Source: Ramlibacter pallidus (GTDB lineage: Bacteria; Pseudomonadota; Gammaproteobacteria; Burkholderiales; Burkholderiaceae_C). Taken from it: a DNA stretch of 64,000 nucleotides. The translations under genes and the position numbers were made by a program. Numbering within the stretch: the first letter of the stretch is position 1; the number at the start of each line of letters is the position of its first letter. This document shows, in pieces, positions 48,794 to 57,762 of the stretch. The notes under the pieces were generated by a model, which did not search any database, was not told where the DNA came from, and saw only the letters and a list, made by a program, of their open reading frames with translations. The stretch is from contig NZ_JADDIV010000002.1 in the NCBI RefSeq assembly GCF_015070875.1, positions 434,001 through 498,000 on the forward strand. The letters run 5' to 3'.

Positions 48794-49254
48794 AGCTTGT
48801 AGCTCATCACGATGGCGTCCTCGCGGCCCTGCTCCGCCGGGTAATAGTTGCGCCGCTCGCCGACGCGGCGGTAGCCGTAGCGCTGGTACACGTGCTGCGC
48901 GCGGACGTTGCTGGTGCGCACTTCCAGCCACAGCCACTGCGCGCCCTGGCCGCGCGACCACAGCGCCAGGGCGTCGAGCATGACACGGCCCCAGCCCTGA
49001 CCCTGGTACGCCGAGTCCACCGTGATGTTCAGGAGGTGCACTTCGTCGACGCCCCGCATGGCCACGAAGTAGCCGATGAGGACCTCCCCGGCGCACAGCA
49101 ACTGCGCTTCGTAGCCGGACCGCAGCGAATCCGCAAAATTGCCGCGCGTCCAGGGATGCGCATAGGCGCGGCGCTCCACCGCCACCACCTCGTCGAGGCG
49201 GGCTTCGGTCATGGGCTCGAAGCCCGCTTCCATCGTCCGGAAGACTGCACTCAT
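48790..49254 (-). CDS. rimI: Ribosomal-protein S18-alanine N-acetyltransferase
   Basis: GNAT acetyltransferase, 154 residues, with the acetyl-CoA loop in VDSAYQGQGWGRVMLDAL and the RimI ending VGERRNYYPAEQGREDAIVM. It acetylates the N-terminal Ala of S18. The ATG overlaps the tsaB stop and its stop overlaps the next GTG, so tsaB-rimI-UDG form one operon, the common tsaB-rimI pairing. Confidence 0.94.
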   Translation of the reverse strand: MSAVFRTMEAGFEPMTEARLDEVVAVERRAYAHPWTRGNFADSLRSGYEAQLLCAGEVLIGYFVAMRGVDEVHLLNITVDSAYQGQGWGRVMLDALALWSRGQGAQWLWLEVRTSNVRAQHVYQRYGYRRVGERRNYYPAEQGREDAIVMSYKL

Positions 49255-49973
49255 GGCATTCCCGCCGCGGCCGTGCCGCGCAGCATGTCCTTGCGCGCGC
49301 GGTCGGCCGCGCGCTCCTCGGTAGTTTGCGCCACTTTGTCCCGCACGTAGAGCGGCAGGGCCCGGGCGGCCTCGTGGGCGGTGCCATCGGCGAGGGCGGC
49401 GGGCGCCAGCCGCAGCAGGGCCCGGGCCGTGGGAAGGACGGCGCAGCGCGGCATCCCCGCCGGCAGGCGCGCCGCATGCAGCTCGACGGCGTTGCCGGCC
49501 AGCGTCCAGCCCGCGGGCGCCTCCACCGCTTCCGGCCGCAGCAGGGCTGGCGCCCGGCGCTGCGTCCAGCCCCCGCCATCGCGTTCGTAGGCGGCCGCAT
49601 AGACCTCGTCCATGCGCGCATCGAGCAATGCAACGACCCGCTGGGCGCCGCAACGGCCGTGGGCCTCTTCGGCCACCGCCAGCAGGGTGTCGATCGGCAG
49701 GACCGGGACGCCGCTGCCGAAGCCAAGGCCCTGGGCCACGGCCGTCGCCGTCCGCAAGCCGGTGAACGAGCCGGGCCCGCGCCCGAACGCGATCGCATCC
49801 AGCTGCGCCAGCCGCAAGCCGGCGCGGGCGAGCAGGTCCTGGATGGCCGGGATCAGCGCGGCCGACGCCTGCGCGCCGCCGGGGCCGGCGTGTTCGAACA
49901 ACGGCCCCGCGGCGCCCGCGCGGACGGCGACGGAGAGCGTTTCGGTGCTGGTGTCGAAGGCGAGCAGGTTCAC
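49251..49973 (-). CDS. tsaB: tRNA threonylcarbamoyladenosine biosynthesis protein TsaB
   Basis: Partner of TsaD in making t6A37. The ASKHA-fold protein of 240 residues opens NLLAFDTSTETLSVAV and has FGRGPGSFTGLRTATAVAQGL. The start was set at the GTG 49973-49971, which matches the family start and has GGGA about 8 bp before it. An ATG at 49997 would add 8 residues but lies inside a GATAAT -10 box. It is the first gene of the tsaB-rimI-UDG operon; sua5 of the same pathway lies 3 kb away. Confidence 0.92.
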   Translation of the reverse strand: MNLLAFDTSTETLSVAVRAGAAGPLFEHAGPGGAQASAALIPAIQDLLARAGLRLAQLDAIAFGRGPGSFTGLRTATAVAQGLGFGSGVPVLPIDTLLAVAEEAHGRCGAQRVVALLDARMDEVYAAAYERDGGGWTQRRAPALLRPEAVEAPAGWTLAGNAVELHAARLPAGMPRCAVLPTARALLRLAPAALADGTAHEAARALPLYVRDKVAQTTEERAADRARKDMLRGTAAAGMP

Positions 49974-49993
49974 GGAAGTCCCGGGGCAGTCCG

Positions 49994-50024
49994 CCATTAT
50001 CGAAGCTTCGCCGACCCATAATGG
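49994..50024. promoter_or_regulatory. Symmetric divergent promoter of tsaB and dacB
   Basis: CCATTAT (49994-50000) and ATAATGG (50018-50024) form a perfect 7-bp inverted repeat, with the palindrome CGAAGCTTCG (50001-50010) between them. Each arm supplies a -10 box: GATAAT on the minus strand (50001-49996) and CATAAT on the plus strand (50017-50022). Confidence 0.55.
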
Positions 50025-50029
50025 CGCGC

Positions 50030-51421
50030 ATGCCCCTGCGCCGGTTCCGCATCGCCTGCTGCCTCCTGGCCCTTGCCGCGGCGTCCGCCGGCGCACAGCG
50101 CCTGCCGCCCGAAGTGGAAGCGGCCCTGGCCGAGGCCGGCCTGCCGCGCGAGGCCGTGACGCTGCTGGTCGCGCCCGCGGAAGGCGGCACGCCGCGCCTC
50201 GCGCACCGGGCGGACGTCCCGGTGAACCCGGCGTCGATCACCAAGCTGACCACCACCTACGCGGCGCTGGAGTTGCTGGGCCCCACCTTCAGCTGGTCGA
50301 CGCCCGTCTATTTCGACGGGCCAGTGCGCGACGGCGTGCTGTACGGCAACCTCGTCATCAAGGGCCAAGGCGACCCCAAGCTCGTCATCGAGCGCCTCTG
50401 GCTGCTGCTGCGCCGGGTGCAGGCGGCCGGGGTGCGCTCCATCGCCGGCGACATCGTCCTGGACCGCAGCGCGTTCGCGGTGCCGGCGCGCGACCCGGCG
50501 GCGTTCGACGGCGAGCCGCTGCGGCCCTACAACGTGGGGCCCGACGCGCTGCTGGTGAACTTCAAGACCGTGACGCTCACCTTCACGCCCGAGGCGGGGA
50601 CGGCTCGGGTGCGGGCGGAGCCCGCGCTGGCCGACGTGCAGTGGCCCGCCACGGTGCCGCTGGCGGGCGGCGAGTGCGGCGACTGGATCACGCCGCTGCA
50701 GGCCGACTTCCGCAACCCGGCGCAAGTGCGCTTCGGCGGCGCGTTCCGCGCGTCCTGCGGCGAGCGCGTCTGGCAGCTCGCCTTCCCCGATGCCGGGGGT
50801 TACGCCGCGCGGGCCGTCGCCGCCACCTGGCGCGACATCGGCGGGCAGCTGCGCGGAGGCGTGCGCGAGGGCCTCGCGCCGGCCGGCGTGGCGCCCGCAT
50901 TCGAGTTCGCCTCGCCGCCGCTGGCGGAAGTGGTGCGCGACATCAACAAGTTCAGCAACAACGTGATGGCGCAGCAGCTGTTCCTCACGCTGTCGCTGCA
51001 GCTGCGCGGCTCGGGCACCCTGGAAGGGTCGCGCGAGCTGCTGCGGACCTGGTGGCGCGACCGTTTCGGCGGGGAACCGCCCGTCACCGACAACGGCTCC
51101 GGCCTGTCGCGCACGGAAAGCATCTCGGCGCGGCAGCTCGCGCAGATGCTGCAGGGCGCCTGGGCCTCGCCGCTGATGCCCGACCTGGTGGCCTCGCTGC
51201 CCGCGCTGGGGCTGGACGGGACGCTGCGGCGCCAGCGGCAGAACGTGGGACTGGCGCACCTGAAGACCGGCAGCCTGAACGAGGTCACCGGCGTGGCCGG
51301 CTACGTGCACGGGCCCGGCGGCCGCCGCTACGTGCTCGTCGCGATCGCCAACCACCGCAAGGCCGGCGCGGTGCGCCCGGCCATCCAGGCGCTGGTGGAA
51401 TGGGCCGCGCGCCAACCGTGA
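50030..51421 (+). CDS. dacB: D-alanyl-D-alanine carboxypeptidase/endopeptidase (PBP4)
   Basis: Periplasmic peptidoglycan hydrolase, 463 residues, with a signal peptide ending AGA-Q (about 1-23). Active-site motifs are S69-I-T-K72, SNN (309-311) and KTG (412-414), with the PBP4 insert between the first two. The ATG at 50030 was chosen because the one at 50021 is part of the CATAAT -10 box; the 7-bp gap again implies a very short leader. Confidence 0.94.
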   Translation: MPLRRFRIACCLLALAAASAGAQRLPPEVEAALAEAGLPREAVTLLVAPAEGGTPRLAHRADVPVNPASITKLTTTYAALELLGPTFSWSTPVYFDGPVRDGVLYGNLVIKGQGDPKLVIERLWLLLRRVQAAGVRSIAGDIVLDRSAFAVPARDPAAFDGEPLRPYNVGPDALLVNFKTVTLTFTPEAGTARVRAEPALADVQWPATVPLAGGECGDWITPLQADFRNPAQVRFGGAFRASCGERVWQLAFPDAGGYAARAVAATWRDIGGQLRGGVREGLAPAGVAPAFEFASPPLAEVVRDINKFSNNVMAQQLFLTLSLQLRGSGTLEGSRELLRTWWRDRFGGEPPVTDNGSGLSRTESISARQLAQMLQGAWASPLMPDLVASLPALGLDGTLRRQRQNVGLAHLKTGSLNEVTGVAGYVHGPGGRRYVLVAIANHRKAGAVRPAIQALVEWAARQP

Positions 51422-51425
51422 CCGC

Positions 51426-51701
51426 ATGACCGAACTCGTAGGCTACTTCGCCGCCGCCCTCACCACCTGCAGCTTCATGCCGCAGGCCTGGCTCACCTTC
51501 CGCACGCGCGACGTGCGCGGCATCTCGCTCGGGATGTACAGCGTGTTCACCCTCGGCGTGGCGCTGTGGCTCGCCTACGGCGTGCTGCAGGGCGCCTGGC
51601 CCATCATCGTGGCCAATGCGATCACGCTGACGCTGGCCAGCGTGATCCTCGCGATGAAACTGCGCTACCGCAATGCGGAGCGGACTACCAGCGTTCCTTG
51701 A
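51426..51701 (+). CDS. SemiSWEET-type sugar transporter
   Basis: 91 residues with three hydrophobic helices and the PQ motif at Pro19-Gln20 (FMPQAW), the size and layout of bacterial SemiSWEETs that work as dimers for facilitated sugar transport. FRTRDVRGISLGMYSVFTLG links helices 1 and 2. It starts 4 bp after dacB. Its last 17 bp overlap the convergent SGNH gene. Confidence 0.9.
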   Translation: MTELVGYFAAALTTCSFMPQAWLTFRTRDVRGISLGMYSVFTLGVALWLAYGVLQGAWPIIVANAITLTLASVILAMKLRYRNAERTTSVP

Positions 51702-52641
51702 TGCGGGCCTGCGCGAAGTCGCCGAACAGGCGGTGCGCATGCGGCGTGGGATACACGCGGTCGGCGAAGAGGTAGCGGTTGTACGTGCTCTCGCGCACGT
51801 CGCCGGCGCCACATTCGCTCGAGTCCACCTGGCCGCCGCCGGTGCCGATGCCGGTGTCCGGATCCCCGGAATCGATGGACGTGCAAGCCGGCACCGTCAC
51901 CACGCCCAGGTCGTAGCCCGCCGCGTTCGAGTAGTAGACGTTGAACTCGCGCTCGGCGTCCACGTACAGCAGCTTGTCGCCCAGGTCTTCCAGGCGCACC
52001 AGGAGCTCGGTGTTGAACTCGCGCGTGGCGGTCTCGAACAGGGTGCTTTCGCCGGTCTCCACCGCCCAGGGGGTACGGCCGAGGTTGATGGGCGGCACCA
52101 CGACGACGTGCGTCGCGCCCGCGTTCACCAGGCGGCGCACCTGCGCGGCCAGCTCGCGCGCGGCCAGCTCCACGGCGGCAATCATCTGATCGCGCGTCTG
52201 CGCGCCCGAGCGGGCCGCCTCCGCCTGCACGATCAGGTCGGACGTGCCTGCATTGACGATCACCAGGTCCAGCGCCGTCGGCGTGGCGGTGGCCAGGAAG
52301 GTGTCGATCTGCTCCTTGACGGTCGGCGTGCTCGTGAGACCGCCCGCGTCCGGCTCGGCCACCACGCGCGCGTTGCCGGTCGCATAGGAGTACCCGCCGG
52401 CGGAGGACGCCGCCAGGGGCCGGCCGTACGAGTCGGCGACGAACTGGGTCCAGTTGTTGACCGAGCCGTCGTTGACGGTGTACCGGGACCCGTTCTGGCC
52501 CAGGTCCGCCATCGCGTCGCCGAACGCGACGATCCGGCTGGGGGTGAATTCGGATTCGACGCTGCCGCCGCCGCAAGCGGCCAGCAGCAGGGCGGACGCG
52601 CCGGCCACGAGCCAGCCGCGACGCAACCACTGAGATGCCAT
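51685..52641 (-). CDS. SGNH/GDSL-fold lipoprotein, likely catalytically inactive
   Basis: 318 residues with a lipoprotein signal (LLLAAC, Cys23). The SGNH fold is recognisable from RIVAFGDAMADLGQNG, VIVNAGTSDL and the C-terminal FADRVYPTPHAHRLFGDFA. The catalytic Ser of GDS is Ala43 (GAC GCG), the block III GxND is AGTSD, and the DxxHPT His is Tyr297 (D-R-V-Y-P-T). It may bind rather than cleave a glycan or ester. About 29 bp upstream is a -10-like TAAACT (minus strand, near 52676-52671). Confidence 0.85.
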   Translation of the reverse strand: MASQWLRRGWLVAGASALLLAACGGGSVESEFTPSRIVAFGDAMADLGQNGSRYTVNDGSVNNWTQFVADSYGRPLAASSAGGYSYATGNARVVAEPDAGGLTSTPTVKEQIDTFLATATPTALDLVIVNAGTSDLIVQAEAARSGAQTRDQMIAAVELAARELAAQVRRLVNAGATHVVVVPPINLGRTPWAVETGESTLFETATREFNTELLVRLEDLGDKLLYVDAEREFNVYYSNAAGYDLGVVTVPACTSIDSGDPDTGIGTGGGQVDSSECGAGDVRESTYNRYLFADRVYPTPHAHRLFGDFAQARIKERW

Positions 52642-52704
52642 GGAAGTTCTCTCCGGGTGAAACCGGCGAGTTTAGCGACCCGCCGGTCAAGGGGTGGTAA
52701 AGGG

Positions 52705-53694
52705 CTATCCGGCGGCCGCCCGCTGCAGGCGGTCGCGCACGCCGTCCCAGTCGGGGTCGGCCGGCGGCGTCTCCACCCAGATCAGCTTGACGCCCTGCGC
52801 ATCGAAGTCGCGCAGCACGGCGAACAGCTGGCGCGCCGTTTCCGCCGCGTCGTCCGGCATGCGGCGGTGGTGGCGCGAGCGGCTGCGCAGGGCACTGCGG
52901 GCATAGACCGCGATGCCGGCCGCATCGGCGCCGAGCAGGTCGAGGGCCGTCTGGAGGCTCTTCGCATCCATGAGGCGCACCTTGGCGTCGGGCGCATAGT
53001 GGGACTCGAGCGTGCCGGATGCCCGGGGCGCGGCGTCGGGCCGCTCCTCGGGCAGCCACAGCCGCTCTCCACACGCGGCCTCGATCCGGCTGCGCGCCAG
53101 CGTGCCCGGCCGCAGCAACACGGGCGCGCCGCGGGTGCAGTCGACGATGGCGGATTCGATGCCGACGGGCGTCGCGCCGCCATCGAGCACCAGCAGGTCC
53201 CCGCCGAACTCCGCGGCGACGTGCTGCGCGGTGGTGGGGCTCACGCGGCCGAAGCGGTTGGCACTCGGCGCCGCCAGGCCGCGGACCGGGGGCGTGGCCC
53301 CGGCGCAGGCGAGCAGCAGCGCGTGCGCGACCGGGTGCGCGGGACAGCGCAGCCCGATCGAATCCTGTCCGCCGGCGGCGGCCGCGCCGACGTCCGGGCG
53401 GCGGCGCAGGATCAGCGTCAGGGGTCCGGGCCAGAACGCCTGCATGAGCCGCCGCGCCACGGGCGGGACCTCCGCCGCGAAGGCTTCGGCGGCGGCGGCA
53501 TCGGGGACATGCACGATCAAGGGGTGGTCGCTGGGCCGGCCCTTGGCCGCGAAGATCTTCGCCACCGCGCTTTCATTGCCGGCGTCGGCCCCGAGCCCGT
53601 AGACGGTCTCCGTGGGGAAGGCGACCAGGCCGCCGCCCGCGAGGAGCTGCGCCGCCTGCGTCACCGAAGCCTCTTGGGCGCCGTTCAGGATCAT
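52705..53694 (-). CDS. L-threonylcarbamoyladenylate synthase (Sua5 type)
   Basis: Makes threonylcarbamoyl-AMP for t6A37 of tRNAs. The 329-residue protein has an N-terminal YrdC domain (about 1-205; VAFPTETVYGLGADA, KGRPSDHPLIVH, LAAPSANRFGRVSPT) and a C-terminal Sua5 domain, so it is the long form rather than TsaC. It begins 4 bp after purK. The C-terminal WVETPPADPDWDGVRDRL is typical of the Burkholderiales version. Confidence 0.94.
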   Translation of the reverse strand: MILNGAQEASVTQAAQLLAGGGLVAFPTETVYGLGADAGNESAVAKIFAAKGRPSDHPLIVHVPDAAAAEAFAAEVPPVARRLMQAFWPGPLTLILRRRPDVGAAAAGGQDSIGLRCPAHPVAHALLLACAGATPPVRGLAAPSANRFGRVSPTTAQHVAAEFGGDLLVLDGGATPVGIESAIVDCTRGAPVLLRPGTLARSRIEAACGERLWLPEERPDAAPRASGTLESHYAPDAKVRLMDAKSLQTALDLLGADAAGIAVYARSALRSRSRHHRRMPDDAAETARQLFAVLRDFDAQGVKLIWVETPPADPDWDGVRDRLQRAAAG

Positions 53695-53698
53695 GGCG

Positions 53699-54865
53699 TC
53701 AGAACGTCGCGATCCCGAGCTGCCGCGCCGCCGCGAGCGCGGTCTCGCGCGCGGCTGCCGGTGTCGGGCCCGTCAGCGTCAGGTGGCCCATCTTTCGGCC
53801 CTTGCGGGCCGACAGCTTGCCGTACAGGTGCAGGTGCGCGCCCGGCAGGGCCAGCACGCCGGCCCAGTCCGGCGTCGCCTCGGCAGCGCCCCTGGCGAAC
53901 CACAGGTCGCCCAGCAGGTTCAGCATGACCGCGGCACTGTGCTGGCGCGGCTGCACCAGCGGCAGCCCCGCCAGGGTGCGCACCTGCAGCTCGAACTGGG
54001 AGACATCCGCGGCATCCATGCTCCAGTGGCCGCTGTTGTGCGGGCGCGGTGCCATCTCGTTGACGACCAGCGAGCCGTCCTCGAGGCCGAAGAATTCGAC
54101 GCACAGCACGCCGACGTAGTCGAGGCCGTCGGCGATCCGGCGCGCGGCGGCGATGGCGCGATGGGCCTGGGCGTCGGGGATGCAGCCTTCGTGCACTTCC
54201 GTCACGGCCAGGATGCCTTCGCGATGCAGGTTGCGCTGCACCGGCAGGTGCACCATCGCGCCGTCGTGGCCGCGCGCCACCACCACCGAGCATTCGAAGG
54301 CCAGCGGCAGCAACTTCTCCAGCACGCAGTCCGCGCGCCCGAGCTGCTCCCAGGCGGCGCGCAGTTCGGCGCGGGTGCGCACGCGCGCCTGGCCCTTGCC
54401 GTCGTAGCCGAGCCGCGCCGTCTTCAGGATGCCCGGCAGCAGGTCGTCGTCGACGGAGGCGACTTCTTCCTCGTTCGTGACCACGGCATGCGGCGCGCAG
54501 TCGACGCCGCACCGCACGAAGTGCGCCTTCTCTAGCGCGCGGTCCTGCGCGATCGCGACCGCCGCCGCCCCCGGCGCGACGTCGCGGTGCTGCGCCAGCC
54601 GCGCCAGCGCGTCGGCGGGGACGTTCTCGAATTCCGTGGTGATCGCCTGCGCGTGCCCGCACAGGGTGGCCAGGCCGATCTCGTCCAGGTAGTCCGCGCG
54701 CACGTGGTGGTGGCTCACGCGTCCGGCGGGGCTGCTTTCGTCCGGGTCCAGCACCGCCGTGAAGTAGCCCATGCGCTGCGCCGCGTGCACGAACATGCGC
54801 CCGAGCTGTCCGCCGCCCATCACCCCCAGCGTCGCCCCGGGGAGCAGCACCTTCGGTCCGCTCAT
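53699..54865 (-). CDS. purK: 5-(carboxyamino)imidazole ribonucleotide synthase
   Basis: ATP-grasp enzyme of purine synthesis, 388 residues, using AIR, ATP and bicarbonate. It shows [17 protein letters not shown] at the N-terminus, [13 protein letters not shown] in the ATP-binding part and [19 protein letters not shown]. Its ATG overlaps the purE stop (ATGA). purE-purK-sua5 are one minus-strand unit. Confidence 0.96.
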   Translation of the reverse strand: MSGPKVLLPGATLGVMGGGQLGRMFVHAAQRMGYFTAVLDPDESSPAGRVSHHHVRADYLDEIGLATLCGHAQAITTEFENVPADALARLAQHRDVAPGAAAVAIAQDRALEKAHFVRCGVDCAPHAVVTNEEEVASVDDDLLPGILKTARLGYDGKGQARVRTRAELRAAWEQLGRADCVLEKLLPLAFECSVVVARGHDGAMVHLPVQRNLHREGILAVTEVHEGCIPDAQAHRAIAAARRIADGLDYVGVLCVEFFGLEDGSLVVNEMAPRPHNSGHWSMDAADVSQFELQVRTLAGLPLVQPRQHSAAVMLNLLGDLWFARGAAEATPDWAGVLALPGAHLHLYGKLSARKGRKMGHLTLTGPTPAAARETALAAARQLGIATF

Positions 54866-55368
54866 GCGGGATCCCGGGGGGGCAGGCTCATGGCACGGGC
54901 GGCTTCGGTCTGCCGGGCACGGTACGCCTCGAGTTTCGCGCGCAGCGCGGCGTCGTGGCCGGCCAGCATGGCCACCGCGAACAGCGCCGCATTGGCCGCG
55001 CCGGCCGCGCCGATGGCGAAGGTGGCCACCGGGATGCCCTTGGGCATCTGCACGATGCTGTGCAGCGAATCGACCCCCTGGAGGTGCCGGCTCGCCACGG
55101 GGACGCCCAAAACGGGGACCGTCGTCTTCGCGGCGAGCATGCCGGGAAGGTGGGCGGCGCCGCCGGCACCGGCGATGATGGCCTTCAGCCCGCGGCCGGC
55201 GGCCGCCTCGGCGTAAGCGAACATGTCGTCCGGCATGCGATGCGCCGAGACGACCTTCGCCTCGTGCGGGATGCCGAATTCCTGGAGAATCTGCACCGCT
55301 TGCTGCAGGGTGTCCCAGTCGCTGCTGGAGCCCATCACGACCCCGACTGTCACGGTGCTCATGTCCAT
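54862..55368 (-). CDS. purE: N5-carboxyaminoimidazole ribonucleotide mutase
   Basis: Converts N5-CAIR to CAIR after PurK. The 168-residue protein has [14 protein letters not shown] and [11 protein letters not shown] at the substrate site and the [14 protein letters not shown] loop. Two ATGs (55368, 55362) are possible. A -10-like TAAAAT (minus, 55395-55390) lies 21 bp upstream. It is divergent from the thioredoxin gene. Confidence 0.96.
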   Translation of the reverse strand: MDMSTVTVGVVMGSSSDWDTLQQAVQILQEFGIPHEAKVVSAHRMPDDMFAYAEAAAGRGLKAIIAGAGGAAHLPGMLAAKTTVPVLGVPVASRHLQGVDSLHSIVQMPKGIPVATFAIGAAGAANAALFAVAMLAGHDAALRAKLEAYRARQTEAARAMSLPPRDPA

Positions 55369-55419
55369 AGAATCCCCGAAGAAGCCCCGATTTTACTTTT
55401 CCGCCCGGAGGGAGCCGGC

Positions 55420-56313
55420 ATGATCGACGTCACCATCGAGAACTTCGAACAGGAGGTCATCGCCGCCTCCCTGACCCAGCCGGTGCTGGTGGACTTCTGG
55501 GCGCCCTGGTGCGGGCCCTGCAAGGCGATCGGTCCCATCCTCGAAAAGCTGGAGGTCGCCTACGGCGGCGCCTTCAAGCTGGTCAAGATCAACTCCGACG
55601 AGGAGCAGCAGCTCGCCGGCGCGTTCGGCATCCGCAGCATCCCGACGGTCATCCTGCTGAAGAACGGCCAGCCGGTGGACGGCTTCATGGGCGCGCTGCC
55701 GGAAGGCAAGGTCCGCGAATTCCTGGACAAGCACGTGCAGGCCCTCGCGCCCGAGGACGAAGAGGCGGAGGAAGCCGCGCTCGAGGAGCCCGCCGCCCTG
55801 GATCCCGCCGCGCAGCTGGAGAAGCTGCAGCACGCGGTGGCGACCGACCCGGCCAACGACGATGCCCGCTTCGACTACGTCAAGGCGCTGCTGCTCGCCG
55901 GCCGCGAGGACGATGCACGCCGCGCCTTCGAGCCGGTGGCGAACAAGGCCGCCGTCGTGCGCCGCGTCGACGCCTTGGCGCGCTGGCTGGACGCGCTGTC
56001 CTTCGCGGCCAGCCAGCCGAAGGCCGCCGAGCTCGATGCGAAGATTGCCGCGAACAAGCGGGACTTCCAGGCCCGCTTCGACCGCGCCCGCCTGCTGTTC
56101 GCGCAGCAGCAGTGGACCGCCGCGATGGACGAGCTGCTGGAGATCCTGATGCGCGACAAGGCCTGGAACGAGGACCTGGCGCGCAAGACCTACATCGCCA
56201 TCCTGGAAGTGATCGAGCCCCCGAAGCCGAAGGTGGCCGAAGGACAGATCCCGCCGGACGACCCGACGGTGGCGACGTACCGTCGCCGGCTGTCGTCCGT
56301 GGTGCTGAGCTAG
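55420..56313 (+). CDS. Thioredoxin-TPR chaperedoxin (CnoX/YbbN-like)
   Basis: 297 residues. A thioredoxin domain (1-105) with an intact WCGPC (Cys31, Cys34) is followed by an acidic linker and TPR-like helices (about 125-297). E. coli CnoX lacks the redox CxxC; this one keeps it, so it may act as both reductase and holdase. GGAGG (55407-55412) precedes the ATG. It is the only plus-strand gene between purE and purC. One CTAG (56310-56313) forms its stop and that of the next gene. Confidence 0.9.
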   Translation: MIDVTIENFEQEVIAASLTQPVLVDFWAPWCGPCKAIGPILEKLEVAYGGAFKLVKINSDEEQQLAGAFGIRSIPTVILLKNGQPVDGFMGALPEGKVREFLDKHVQALAPEDEEAEEAALEEPAALDPAAQLEKLQHAVATDPANDDARFDYVKALLLAGREDDARRAFEPVANKAAVVRRVDALARWLDALSFAASQPKAAELDAKIAANKRDFQARFDRARLLFAQQQWTAAMDELLEILMRDKAWNEDLARKTYIAILEVIEPPKPKVAEGQIPPDDPTVATYRRRLSSVVLS

Positions 56314-56735
56314 CGGGTCACCATCACCACGCGCTGCGCGGGAACGCGCACGCGCAGCTCCACGAGCTCCCCACCGGTGCGCAGTTTCGGGAAGGCAACG
56401 CCTTCCACTTCGACCGTGCCGGCGGCGACGGCCGGCACCTGCGTCCTGCGGCCCGGCGCCTCGCCGTCCGCTTGGAAGAGAGGCGCATCGCCGTCGCAGC
56501 GCGAAAGCAGCGCCGGCTGCGCCAGCCGGGCCTGCTTCACTGCGGCGAGCGCTTCGCGGCTCGCGGCGGTCACGACGCGGCCATCGCCGCCGAGCAGTTG
56601 CACGCCGGCCAGCCGCGGCGCCCATCGGGCGTCGCTCAGGCGGCCGGCGACGATGCATTGCGCTTCGGATTGCGCGAACGCCGGGGCGCCCAGCAGCGCC
56701 GCGGCGGCGAGGAGGAAGAGGCGGTTCGTGCGCAT
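56310..56735 (-). CDS. Unknown secreted protein (141 aa)
   Basis: A signal peptide of about 22 residues ends AFA, followed by SEAQCIVAGRLSDARWAPRLAGVQLLGGDGR. There are two cysteines in the mature part. The middle is Ala/Arg-rich and the C-terminus is beta-rich (VEVEGVAFPKLRTGGELVELRVRVPAQRVV). I recognise no domain. The ATG at 56735 is preferred to one at 56789 because it gives a clean signal peptide and avoids purC. Convergent with the CnoX-like gene. Confidence 0.7.
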   Translation of the reverse strand: MRTNRLFLLAAAALLGAPAFAQSEAQCIVAGRLSDARWAPRLAGVQLLGGDGRVVTAASREALAAVKQARLAQPALLSRCDGDAPLFQADGEAPGRRTQVPAVAAGTVEVEGVAFPKLRTGGELVELRVRVPAQRVVMVTR

Positions 56736-56790
56736 CGAACCAGCATAGCGCGCAGGCCGGCGCTCGGCGCGGGCCTTTACATCCGGCAAC

Positions 56791-57696
56791 TCAGGAGGTC
56801 AGCCGCTGCAGCGCCTCGCGGTACTTGGCCGCGGTCTTCGCGATCACTTCCTGCGGCAGGTGCGGCGCCGGCGGCGTCTTGTCCCAGGGCTTGCCGTCGA
56901 CCTTGACCTGTTCCAGCCAGTCGCGCACGAACTGCTTGTCGTAGCTCGGCGGGTTCTCGCCGCGGGCGAACGCCGCTTCGTAGCCTTCCACCGGCCAGTA
57001 GCGCGACGAGTCCGGCGTCAGCACCTCGTCCATCAGCACCAGCCGGCCCTGCGGGTCGAGGCCGAACTCGAACTTGGTGTCGGCGATGATCAGGCCCTTG
57101 GTCAGGGCGTAGTCGGCCGCTTCGCGGTAGATGCGGATGCTGGTCTCGCGGATCTGCTCCGCCAGTTGCGGCCCGATCATCTCCACGACCTTCTCGTACG
57201 GGATGTTCTCGTCGTGGCCCGAGGCCGCCTTGGCGGCCGGCGTGAAGATCGGCTCCGGCAGCTTGCTGGCGTTCTTCAGGCCGTTCGGCAGCTTGACGCC
57301 GCAGACCGACCGGCTCTCCTGGTACTCCTTCCAGCCGCTGCCGGCCAGGTAGCCGCGGACGACCGCCTCGACCAGGATCGGCTTCAGGCGCTGGACGAGC
57401 ATCGAGCGGCCCTGCACCTGCGGCACCTCGGCCGGCGTCACCACGCTTTCGGGGGCCTCGCCCGTCAGGTGGTTCGGGCAGACGTGTCCCAGGCGGCCGA
57501 ACCAGAACAGCGCCATCTGCGTCAGGATCTCGCCCTTGCCGGGGATGGGCTCGCCCATGATGACGTCGAAGGCCGAGAGGCGGTCGCTGGCCACCATCAG
57601 GATGCGGTCGCTGCCGACCGCATAGTTGTCGCGCACCTTGCCGCGCGCGAGCAGCGGCAGCGAGGCGATGTGGGAGGTGTGGAGGGCGGCGGTCAT
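56791..57696 (-). CDS. purC: Phosphoribosylaminoimidazole-succinocarboxamide synthase
   Basis: SAICAR synthase, 301 residues, the longer bacterial/eukaryotic type. It shows [25 protein letters not shown] and [12 protein letters not shown] with [12 protein letters not shown]. It lies between fba and purE, with the fba terminator upstream and the small secreted-protein gene downstream. Confidence 0.96.
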   Translation of the reverse strand: MTAALHTSHIASLPLLARGKVRDNYAVGSDRILMVASDRLSAFDVIMGEPIPGKGEILTQMALFWFGRLGHVCPNHLTGEAPESVVTPAEVPQVQGRSMLVQRLKPILVEAVVRGYLAGSGWKEYQESRSVCGVKLPNGLKNASKLPEPIFTPAAKAASGHDENIPYEKVVEMIGPQLAEQIRETSIRIYREAADYALTKGLIIADTKFEFGLDPQGRLVLMDEVLTPDSSRYWPVEGYEAAFARGENPPSYDKQFVRDWLEQVKVDGKPWDKTPPAPHLPQEVIAKTAAKYREALQRLTS

Positions 57697-57713
57697 GCGG
57701 CGTGCAAAGCGAA

Positions 57714-57736
57714 ACGGCCCGCAAGGCGCGGGCCGT
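57714..57736 (-). terminator. Intrinsic terminator after fba
   Basis: ACGGCCCGC - AAGGC - GCGGGCCGT makes a perfect 9-bp GC-rich stem. Read on the minus strand it is followed by TTTCGCTTT. It lies 27 bp after the fba stop and 17 bp before the purC start. A GATAAT box on the minus strand just before the stem (about 57744-57739) could also serve as a purC -10. Confidence 0.65.
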
Positions 57737-57762
57737 CCATTATCGCCAAGTGCGAAGCGGGG

